A DNA stretch of 51,123 bases from Desulfocapsa sp. (GTDB lineage Bacteria; Desulfobacterota; Desulfobulbia; Desulfobulbales; Desulfocapsaceae). Every line of letters begins with the position of its first letter. The first letter of the stretch is position 1. A program made the translations under genes and the position numbers. Under the pieces are notes generated by a model, which had not been told where the DNA came from, ran no database searches, and was given only the letters and a program-made list of their open reading frames with translations. The stretch spans positions 1-51,123 of the forward strand of contig JAFLJO010000109.1 in the NCBI GenBank assembly GCA_022712975.1. Direction: 5' to 3'. Positions 44,501 to 50,669 of this stretch are shown here, one piece after another.

Positions 44501-45184
44501 TATGGCAGTGGTCAGGAGGCCGTGGTTGCCCGTGACCTGTTGGCCAAACAACTGGGGCGATTAGATATTGCCTATATGAAACAGACCAGTGAAGAGTACG
44601 ACATCCTTGATTGCAGTTGCTACGCCGTCAGTCAAGGTTCCATGGCCACAGCCACCCGGGCCTTATCCGGTGGCAATGCCAAACTTTATTGGACAGAAGC
44701 CGGGGCAGGAGCAGAACTTAGCGATACCAAAGAACAGCTTATACATTCAGCCCAAACCAGGTTACTCAACAGGGCCTGGATTAACGGCATGAAAAAACAC
44801 GGTTATCAAGGAGCCATGGCGGTGAGCAGTCGGGTCAATAATCTTTTTAAATGGAGCGCCACCAGTCATGCCGTGCCAAAAACACTTTTTGACCAGGTTG
44901 TGGCAACCTATATTCAAAACCAGGAAAATAATGAGTGGCTGACCTTGGAAAACCCCTATGCCATGGAGGAGATTACCCGCCGTTTATTAGAGGCTGCCTC
45001 CCGGGGGCTCTGGCAGGCGGATGAGGAAATGCTTACTGCCGTGCAGAATGCCGCCCTTGCCATCGAGGGAGAAATGGAAGAGCGGATGGGTGATGTCCGG
45101 GAAGAATTTCAAGGAAGCAAGGTGGATGTCCTTGGCGTCGATGATGTTGATAAATGGCAAATGGAATGGAGGATCGCAAAATGA
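41507..45184 (+). CDS. cobN: CobN-family chelatase large subunit (copy 2)
   Basis: The 1225-residue protein is full length for CobN and only moderately similar to copy 1. Shared landmarks are IALHNNPCKGVEASIGMAVG (about 346), HFGTEGALEYLPGKQNGLSD (about 531), GGYIPAGLAGSLASGQIEAL, LPTGRNFFSKDI and FSSPPGTYGLGV (about 963). Copy 1 has histidine and lysine in HVGKHGSLEWL where copy 2 has HFGTEGALEYL, and copy 1's FSCPPGTYG becomes FSSPPGTYG. The metal or substrate site has therefore probably diverged. It overlaps cbiZ (ATGA) and shares the single ChlD/ChlI pair with copy 1. Two large subunits with one motor suggest different substrates or opposite directions of metal transfer. Confidence 0.9.
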   Translation: MSKTIRILYIHTMMFHRRCWQQATDKLIDLGVEVIFVSQQQALEQLEAASWEILVAELSPGQDDYQEIIARADKVAHRLSLSPELPTDFTTYTNEARATFAEFSKAMSAHNYAGALISLAREAGFIIDALSLKKVKTTGIWHPEAAGNFTTPTDYLAWRTKNKLPTSSLVAVLFYYGQLVEDNMAEICLLVRRLEKMGFCPLPVFSPGVEEGESQPAWFSMICEEDNLDGLINCMSGRLFKTREEAKLLEKLDVPVLQTLRSHSQTPLQWLEDPVGLPTMTVVFSQSYPEMFGAIQPTMVAGTLQEQDKEDRGTRTFLPIPERINCLCNRLKRQAKLRLLTNKDKRLTIALHNNPCKGVEASIGMAVGLDTFTSLGRLIKALAQAGYDTGDAPFDGNEILAEIERRKAMAEFRWTTIDEIVDKGGSLHMMGRDEYGNWFDKLDGIVQDKVNEDWGLFPGQGMVWQEDGEDVLVITGLSYGNIQIIVQPKRGCYGAKCNGEVCRILHDPNLAPPHHWLATYKFIQDSSDAVIHFGTEGALEYLPGKQNGLSDRCFPEVSIGDLPNFYIYVMDAVGEGLIAKRRGQAILVDHLGPIYSPTILNEEMVQLEELLNQYSQAQQSNDKTRMRVLHETMMPLLSLLDLGLSDENSELTSSLDLARRSLANQRCSLSPESLHVLGQIPDNAETGRLLATMLRKSPDELPDTAEIAESHGNAALVLSEIISKSPEDIKPKQRKLHQYCRQVADGLADCHLEIVQLLHGLNGGYIPAGLAGSLASGQIEALPTGRNFFSKDISRLPTKAAWQVGQAMAVALLEKYLGEEACFPEQVGISIWSADAFKSDGELFCQILCLMGIRPKWDRQGKSVGIEVIPLDELKLTWQDKEIARPRVDVTIETSGIMRDMVPHFCDLLDQAVVLASGLDESFADNFIRKHTEEQMTELRSQTASDLSEAQIRRMATYRVFSSPPGTYGLGVGLALDASAWTTDKDLAEVYINWGGHAYGSGQEAVVARDLLAKQLGRLDIAYMKQTSEEYDILDCSCYAVSQGSMATATRALSGGNAKLYWTEAGAGAELSDTKEQLIHSAQTRLLNRAWINGMKKHGYQGAMAVSSRVNNLFKWSATSHAVPKTLFDQVVATYIQNQENNEWLTLENPYAMEEITRRLLEAASRGLWQADEEMLTAVQNAALAIEGEMEERMGDVREEFQGSKVDVLGVDDVDKWQMEWRIAK

Positions 45185-45261
45185 GTAAGCTACCCAAAAG
45201 CAGGCTTTACAGGAACGACTATGGCCATGAATTGCAAGATGGCGGTTCCCTGTTCCTTTGA
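45181..45261 (+). CDS. Possible 26-residue peptide after cobN copy 2
   Basis: An ATG overlaps the cobN stop as ATGA, like most junctions in this operon, and opens a 26-codon frame ending TGA at 45259-45261. The peptide starts MSKLPKSRLYRNDYGHE and has no recognised family. It may only serve translational coupling across the short gap to the next binding-protein gene. Confidence 0.25.
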   Translation: MSKLPKSRLYRNDYGHELQDGGSLFL

Positions 45262-45283
45262 TAGGGCCAGGACACATCATATT

Positions 45284-46399
45284 ATGAAGAAAATAATTAT
45301 ACGTTTATTGGCAGTTTTCCTGTTGGCAATAACATGGATTCCATCCCTGGCAAGTGGACAGGTTGAGATTCGCTATAGCAAAAATCTCAAGGTACAATAC
45401 CGTGATGGCCTGACCTTTGTCACCGTCAGCAACCCCTGGCCCGGTGCCAGTGCTGGTTTTCATTACCTCTTGAAGCCAAGGGGAACAAAAATTCCTGCCG
45501 GTTATACAGATCATCAAATCGTCGAAACCCCAATCAAGGGAATGGTGGCCCTATCCTCAACCTATCTGGCCTTTATCGACCAGCTTGACCTGACCGATAA
45601 GTTGCTGGGGGTCAGTAATCTCAGTCGAGTCCATTCCATAAAGGTACGAGGGGCAGGTATCGCTGGCCGGGTTAAAGAGGTTGGCCAAGGCTCAAACCTG
45701 CTGGTGGAATCCATCCTCGATCTGGAACCCGATATTATCTTCACCTATGCCACCGGAGGTTTTCGTGATGCCCATCCCAAGCTGCTTGAAGCCGGTCTCA
45801 AGGTGGCGGTTTGTGCCGAATATATGGAATCCCACCCCTTGGGCCGTGCTGAATGGATCAAGTTCATAGCCTTGTTTTACGACAAAGGGGCAGAGGCTGA
45901 ACGTCTGTTTAATGCTGTGGAGGCCAGATATCTGCAATTTGCCAAATTAACCCGGAATGTCAGCAGGCGGCCAACTGTTATCACCAATGCCCCTTATAGT
46001 GGGCGATGGACTGTTTCTGGTGGTAATAGTTTTGTCGCCCAATTTCTTAAGGACAGTGGTGCTGATTATGTGTGGAAGGAGACAACTCAGGGTGGCGGCA
46101 TACCCATGGACATTGAGTTGGTCTATGATCGGGGGCTGAATACAGAATTTTGGATTAACACCAGTGTCTGGACGAGTCTTGCCCAGGCCTACAAATCCGC
46201 CCCGCGGATGGCGGATTTTGCCTCTTTACAGACAGGAAAACTGTTTAACAATAATAAGCAGGTTAATGAGGCCGGGGGCAATGATTTCTGGGAATCCGGT
46301 ATGATGGAACCGGATGTGATTCTGGCCGATCTGATCCACATCTTTCATCCGGAATTATTACCCAAGCATGAACTTTACTATTACAGACAGTTGCAATGA
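45284..46399 (+). CDS. btuF: Periplasmic substrate-binding protein, BtuF-like (set 2)
   Basis: The protein has 371 residues from ATG 45284, chosen over an in-frame start at 45221 because a proper signal peptide (KKIIIRLLAVFLLAIT, cleavage after SLASG) begins there. Unlike set 1 it has no lipobox cysteine, so it should be soluble or anchored by its signal. Family features are VETPIKGMVALSSTYLAFID, VESILDLEPDIIFTYATGG and a helical-backbone class III length. It overlaps its permease by four bases. It likely binds a corrinoid or other tetrapyrrole different from the set 1 ligand. The ribosome-binding site is weak (AGGA, 12-14 bases upstream). Confidence 0.83.
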   Translation: MKKIIIRLLAVFLLAITWIPSLASGQVEIRYSKNLKVQYRDGLTFVTVSNPWPGASAGFHYLLKPRGTKIPAGYTDHQIVETPIKGMVALSSTYLAFIDQLDLTDKLLGVSNLSRVHSIKVRGAGIAGRVKEVGQGSNLLVESILDLEPDIIFTYATGGFRDAHPKLLEAGLKVAVCAEYMESHPLGRAEWIKFIALFYDKGAEAERLFNAVEARYLQFAKLTRNVSRRPTVITNAPYSGRWTVSGGNSFVAQFLKDSGADYVWKETTQGGGIPMDIELVYDRGLNTEFWINTSVWTSLAQAYKSAPRMADFASLQTGKLFNNNKQVNEAGGNDFWESGMMEPDVILADLIHIFHPELLPKHELYYYRQLQ

Positions 46400-47439
46400 T
46401 TCGTTTACGTTATTTGTGGCCATTACTCCTTGGCACCATTGCCCTGGCCTTTATCCTTGACCTGATAACCGGCACGGTAACCATTCCTCCCGGTCAGGTC
46501 TTGACCATTTTACTTGGTAATGAACCGGAGCGGACAAGCTGGAGCTCAATCATTATGCTCTTTCGGCTGCCCAAGGCGCTGACCGCCCTTACTGCCGGAG
46601 CCGCTCTTGCCCTGAGCGGCTTAATGATGCAAACCCTGTTTCGCAACCCCCTGGCCGGGCCATCGGTGCTGGGAATCAGTTCCGGGGCCAGTCTGGGTGT
46701 GGCCCTGGTGGTGCTGGGTACGGCCATCAGCCATCGTGGAGCCAGGCTCGTTGAAGGTATGGGCTTGGCCGGCAACCTAACTCTGGTTCTGGCCTCTGCC
46801 ATTGGCGCTTTTATGGTGCTGCTGGCCATTCTCATTGCTGCTCGCTGGGTTAATGATGTTATGACCCTGCTGATTATTGGCATCCTGGGCGGTTTTGCCC
46901 TGGGAAGTGTGGTTAGTGTGCTTATCCATTTCAGCAGGCCTGAGATGATTCAGGCCTATATTGCCTGGACATTTGGCAGCTTCAGCAATATCACCTGGCA
47001 GGAGATGCGGATCTTTTTACCAGTAATCATTATCACCTGCTCCCTGACCATGTTGGTGGGCAAACCCCTTAATGGCCTGCTCCTTGGCGAAACATATGCA
47101 AAAAGCATGGGGCTCAACTATCTCCCGGTACGCCTGATTGTCATTACCCTTACGGCCATTCTCGTCGGTTGTGTGACCGCCTATTGCGGGCCGGTGGCCT
47201 TTATTGGCATTGCCGTCCCCCATCTGGCCCGGGTTGTGGCCGCCACCTCTGATCATCGAATACTACTTCCCGTTACCGCCTCTTTAGGTGGGGTGGTGGC
47301 GCTGGTTGCCGACCTCCTGGCCCAACTCCCGGGCCATTCAACAGTGCTGCCTCTTAATGCGGTCACTGCCCTGATTGGCAGCCCGGTGATTATCTGGTTT
47401 ATCTTAAAAAGACAAAAGGTTCAGCGGAGTTTTGTCTGA
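46396..47439 (+). CDS. btuC: FecCD/BtuC-family ABC permease (set 2)
   Basis: The 347-residue protein has about ten membrane helices and FecCD motifs FRLPKALTALTAGAALALSG, TLFRNPLAGPSVLGISSGAS and GPVAFIGIAVPHLARV. It starts by ATGA overlap with the set 2 binding protein, and its stop overlaps the radical SAM start (TGATG). No ATPase gene follows, so it must use the ATPase at 28868 or one encoded elsewhere. It is the same length as the set 1 permease but clearly diverged, which suggests an old duplication with a new ligand. Confidence 0.9.
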   Translation: MIRLRYLWPLLLGTIALAFILDLITGTVTIPPGQVLTILLGNEPERTSWSSIIMLFRLPKALTALTAGAALALSGLMMQTLFRNPLAGPSVLGISSGASLGVALVVLGTAISHRGARLVEGMGLAGNLTLVLASAIGAFMVLLAILIAARWVNDVMTLLIIGILGGFALGSVVSVLIHFSRPEMIQAYIAWTFGSFSNITWQEMRIFLPVIIITCSLTMLVGKPLNGLLLGETYAKSMGLNYLPVRLIVITLTAILVGCVTAYCGPVAFIGIAVPHLARVVAATSDHRILLPVTASLGGVVALVADLLAQLPGHSTVLPLNAVTALIGSPVIIWFILKRQKVQRSFV

Positions 47440-48464
47440 TGGCGATGGATATCAGATATCTGATTATGGCGATAACCAATCGCTGCAATCTCAAATGCCG
47501 TTACTGCTATCTGGCAGCCCAGGGAGCTGGAAGTGACATGGCAGATACGACCATTGATCAGGCCTTAAGTCTTGTCGGCAATAATAAAAAACCTTGCCAT
47601 ATTCAAATTACCGGTGGGGAACCAACTCTGGTTCCAGACAAGATTACCCGAACTGCCAGGCAGAGTCGTTTACTGCCAGTAAAACCACGGCTGGCGATCC
47701 AGACTAATGCGACTCTATTGACAAGGGAGCTTTGCCAATTATTTAAGGAGTACGAGTTTCAAGTGGGGGTCAGCCTGGATGGCCCCCCTGATATTCAGGA
47801 TCTGCAACGAGGCTTGGCCTCTGCCACCCTGCGAGGCCTCAAACTGCTTGAAGCAATGGAGATTCCCTTCCGGGTCACCACTGTGGTTACCCAAACCAAT
47901 GTCCTGCATCTTGACAAACTGGCCTTATTATTGGCGGGCTTTGCTAATAGCCGGGGTATAGGTCTGGATCTTCTGGTCAACAAAGGCAGAGCCTTGGCCG
48001 ATGACACCCGACCAGCAGGCAGAAAAGAATTGCAGGATGGAATAAACCGGCTGGCCAGAACCCTGACCATGATTAATAAACATCGATCAATCCCCCTGCA
48101 ATTGCGGGAACTGGATTTACAGGGAAATACAAGTAATGACCGTCGTCCCTTTTGTCGGGCCGCCACAGGTCAGAGTCTGGCAATACGCTGGGATGGCAGC
48201 CTTTACCCTTGCGGGCAAACCATGGGTGATTCTTTTTTTTATATGGGGACAGTGGCAAAACCTGCTCTCACCAGACAACAAGCACTGACCGGAATCCGGC
48301 TTAGGTCGAAGGAATGCAACTCCTGTCCTCTCAGCGGGTGCTGTCCTGGGGATTGCCCAAGTCGAATTCATTATAATAATGATGATGATGATGATGATGA
48401 TAAAAACTCCCTGATCTGCACCATGTATAAGACCCTTGCTGCCTTTCGTGGAGGAGAGAAATGA
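47439..48464 (+). CDS. Radical SAM protein with SPASM-like C-terminus and Asp-rich run
   Basis: The 341-residue protein has the cluster motif CNLKCRYC at residues 16-23, ITGGEPTLVP near residue 58 and a Cys-rich tail (RPFCRAA, SLYPCGQ, CNSCPLSGCCPGDCPSR, LICTMY) as in SPASM domains. Between the last cysteine clusters is a run of seven aspartates encoded by tandem GAT triplets near 48380. These enzymes modify peptides or other molecules by radical chemistry. No precursor peptide is obvious in the operon. Because it is coupled to the corrinoid permease and to the nitrilase gene, it may modify a corrinoid side chain or assist a maturation step. This is speculation from position. Confidence 0.8.
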   Translation: MAMDIRYLIMAITNRCNLKCRYCYLAAQGAGSDMADTTIDQALSLVGNNKKPCHIQITGGEPTLVPDKITRTARQSRLLPVKPRLAIQTNATLLTRELCQLFKEYEFQVGVSLDGPPDIQDLQRGLASATLRGLKLLEAMEIPFRVTTVVTQTNVLHLDKLALLLAGFANSRGIGLDLLVNKGRALADDTRPAGRKELQDGINRLARTLTMINKHRSIPLQLRELDLQGNTSNDRRPFCRAATGQSLAIRWDGSLYPCGQTMGDSFFYMGTVAKPALTRQQALTGIRLRSKECNSCPLSGCCPGDCPSRIHYNNDDDDDDDKNSLICTMYKTLAAFRGGEK

Positions 48465-49945
48465 CCATCAAACTCAGCATTATCCATTTTGATATTATTC
48501 ATAAGGAGTTAGAGCAAAATAAAACCGCCCTCCTGAAATTAATCAATCAGGCCGCCAGACAAGGGGCGGATATTATCATGACTCCGGAAATGTCCTTGTC
48601 AGGCTATAGCTTTAATAGCAGGCAGGATATCAATGACTATGTTGAGGAAGAGAAAGGTCCTTTTCTGCAAGAAATTACTGCCATGGCTGCACGTTACAAA
48701 TGTTATATTTGCGTTGGTCTTGCGAGTTGCGATCCTCTGACCGAGGCATTTTATAACACCGCCTTTGTGGCTGGTCCCCAAGGGATGGTCTGTAAATATC
48801 GAAAGATAAACGCCGAAAGCAGATGGGCCTGTCCGGGTGAACCAAAACAGAATAACACCTTTACAACCCCCTGGGGCAAGATTGGCATTTTGATCTGTTC
48901 TGATACTTACCATGAGCTAATGCCCCGCATCGTTGCTCTCAAAGGGGCTGATTTGTTATTGGTTTTGGCAAATTGGCCACCCGCAGGTCTTGATCCGGTG
49001 GAGATATGGCAGGCCAGGGCCATGGAAAACGGCATAATGCTGGCCACCTGTAACCGAACAGGTCAGGATCTCAACATGGACTGCCGAGAAGCAGAGAGCT
49101 GTCTGATTAATAGTAACGGTACGGTCCTGTCCCGTTGTTCCAGCTTGAATTCACAAATACTTCATGTGGGGATTGCCCTTATTAATGGTCGGCTGGATAA
49201 CAGGGCAAGAGTCAAACGACTGGCCGATCGGCAGCCTGGCCATTATCACGACTGTTATCGGAATCTGTCAGGTATTAACGATCTAACTTCATTTCTCAGT
49301 CTTCCTAAACCGGGTAATTTATCCATCCATTGTCTTGTTCCAGAACCGACAGAAGGGCTGCTTGACTGGCTTAAGGCAAATCTTGACAAAACAACGACAA
49401 ATTCACCCCCCTCCTTGCTCCTCCTCCCCTCAACAAATTATTGCGCGGCACAACTACGGAGCCTGGCCAATCTGGCCTACGAATTTAACTTTTGGTTATT
49501 TAGCGCCCATGCGGATACTGCCACCTGCTATCTGTTCGAACCAAATGGCAAATCTCGGCAGTGGAACCTGTCAGCAGGGAATCTCCCCATGGTGAATGTC
49601 GGTCCGGCAAAAGCCACCATTATGCCCTTTGCCGCCCTCCGCCACCCAGAACTGGCAGTAGCTGCCGCGAAACAGGGCTGTGATCTTATAATTTGCAGTG
49701 AAGAACAATATAGCGCCGAGCTGAAATTGTTAAGCGGAGTCCGAACCATCAACCACTTGGCTGTGGCAGTCTGCACAACTAACGGAGCTGGGATCTGGAT
49801 GCGACCCGAAGGTCATCAGCGCTGGCAGGAAGAGCAGGCGGCAACCGGCCAGTCTTGCAGTTTTGACCTTAACACCTCCCTGACTCGTCAAAAACGATTC
49901 CAGGACAGAATTGACTTCGACCAACTCCTTTTGCAAACCTCATAA
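48461..49945 (+). CDS. Tandem nitrilase-superfamily (C-N hydrolase) protein
   Basis: The 494-residue protein has an N-terminal nitrilase domain (about 1-265) with an intact triad: Glu43 in TPEMSLSGY, Lys115 in KYRKINAE and Cys146 in GILICSDTYHE. A second, degenerate nitrilase fold (about 290-490) contains PSLLLLPSTNY and TIMPFAALRHPELAVAAAKQ but lacks the Glu and Cys. Nitrilase-family amidases hydrolyse C-N bonds in amides; glutamine-fed NAD synthetases use a similar domain, but no synthetase module is present. It overlaps the radical SAM gene (ATGA) and ends the operon. A plausible but untested job is removing amide groups from corrinoid side chains, complementing CbiZ. Confidence 0.82.
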   Translation: MTIKLSIIHFDIIHKELEQNKTALLKLINQAARQGADIIMTPEMSLSGYSFNSRQDINDYVEEEKGPFLQEITAMAARYKCYICVGLASCDPLTEAFYNTAFVAGPQGMVCKYRKINAESRWACPGEPKQNNTFTTPWGKIGILICSDTYHELMPRIVALKGADLLLVLANWPPAGLDPVEIWQARAMENGIMLATCNRTGQDLNMDCREAESCLINSNGTVLSRCSSLNSQILHVGIALINGRLDNRARVKRLADRQPGHYHDCYRNLSGINDLTSFLSLPKPGNLSIHCLVPEPTEGLLDWLKANLDKTTTNSPPSLLLLPSTNYCAAQLRSLANLAYEFNFWLFSAHADTATCYLFEPNGKSRQWNLSAGNLPMVNVGPAKATIMPFAALRHPELAVAAAKQGCDLIICSEEQYSAELKLLSGVRTINHLAVAVCTTNGAGIWMRPEGHQRWQEEQAATGQSCSFDLNTSLTRQKRFQDRIDFDQLLLQTS

Positions 49946-50118
49946 AACAATCCTAGCCACTGGCAGGTAAGGATCGTACACGAAATAACTTGAATATCTC
50001 GGAGTCTGCGCTTACCTACTTGCCCCTTGTTCCACCATCTGTTGTTTTTCCCTACTTGACTTTTATCATATCCAAAGCTATATTTAGCACACATTTTTAG
50101 ATGCTTGTAAAAGAGCTT
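49946..50118. other. Intergenic region after the B12 operon
   Basis: No strong terminator with a T-run was found after the nitrilase stop; only a weak GCCACTGGC hairpin lies near 49954. Nothing else was recognised before the inverted-repeat element at 50119. Confidence 0.3.
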
Positions 50119-50300
50119 AGGAAGTGTAAAAAAAATAAGTCATTGGAATTCGTGCCCTGATTTAGGTCAAATTTAATTGATCCGATTGAATAAAACCGCA
50201 GGCGTAGCAGGGCTACGTCTAGGATTTTATGATTGAGAATCGGCTAAAGTTGGCCTGAAGCAGGGATGCGAAAACGATGAGTTATTAATTTACACCTCCT
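50119..50300. mobile_element. MITE-like imperfect inverted-repeat element, about 182 bp
   Basis: The outer ends GGAAGTGTAAA and TTTACACCTCC are inverted. Pairing then continues inward with gaps through TAAGTCATTGG / CGATGAGTTA, CCCTGATTTAGGTCAAATTT / AAAGTTGGCCTGAAGCAGGG and AGGCGTAGC / GCTACGTCT, around an AGG loop. It carries no gene. Arms of about 90 bases and terminal repeats suggest a non-autonomous transposable element or a very long RNA hairpin. Its right end abuts the core of riboswitch 2. No clear target-site duplication was found. Confidence 0.6.
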
Positions 50301-50435
50301 TTAATAGGGAATCCGGTGAAAATCCGGAACGGGCCCGCCGCTGTAATCGGGGACGAACGCTGCATGATGTCACTGCATTTTTTATGTGGGAAGACGCAGT
50401 AAGTAGACTGATCCGAAAGTCAGAATATCTGTCTA
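50301..50435 (+). ncRNA. Cobalamin riboswitch 2
   Basis: The core matches riboswitch 1: AGGGAATCCGGTGAAAATCC, GGAACGGGCCCGCCGCTGTA and CGGGGACGAA, then GTCACTGCA, a GGGAAGACGCAGT arm and the B12 box AAGTCAGAATATCTGTC. The box varies from the usual AGACCTG. A terminator follows at 50578 and a BtuB-like receptor at 50670, so cobalamin should repress the receptor. The 5' helix strand seems to lie in, or to be replaced by, the MITE-like element. Confidence 0.92.
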
Positions 50436-50577
50436 AAACTATTTATGAAGGGTTACAAAGTCTTGATCGACTTTTTGCCTTTTTTCATAACCTGCCGGGC
50501 TGGAGAAATGGCCTGAGCAGAGAAACGCTTATCTTCGTGGACGTGGGAGAGCATTCAATTCGTGGAAAAATCAGGGA

Positions 50578-50618
50578 ATCCTCGGATCAATATTATATTG
50601 GTTCGGGGATTTTTTTTG
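50578..50618 (+). terminator. Rho-independent terminator / expression platform of riboswitch 2
   Basis: The stem ATCCTCGGATCAATA with TATTGGTTCGGGGAT is followed by eight or more T. The flanks TTCGTGGAAAAATCAGGG and a TTTTTTGCTTTTTT tail are shared with the terminator after riboswitch 1, so the two leaders are related by duplication or strong constraint. Confidence 0.85.
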
Positions 50619-50669
50619 CTTTTTTTAAGCATCTCCGGATCTAAATTTTTCAAATTGGGAGATGTAGAA

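Noticed and set aside
49888..50094. Reverse frame of 68 codons after the nitrilase gene
   Set aside because: It has no ribosome-binding site, overlaps the end of the nitrilase gene and shows no recognisable motif.
50384..50644. An 86-codon frame after riboswitch 2
   Set aside because: It covers the B12 box, anti-terminator region and terminator hairpin and has no family resemblance; it is leader RNA.
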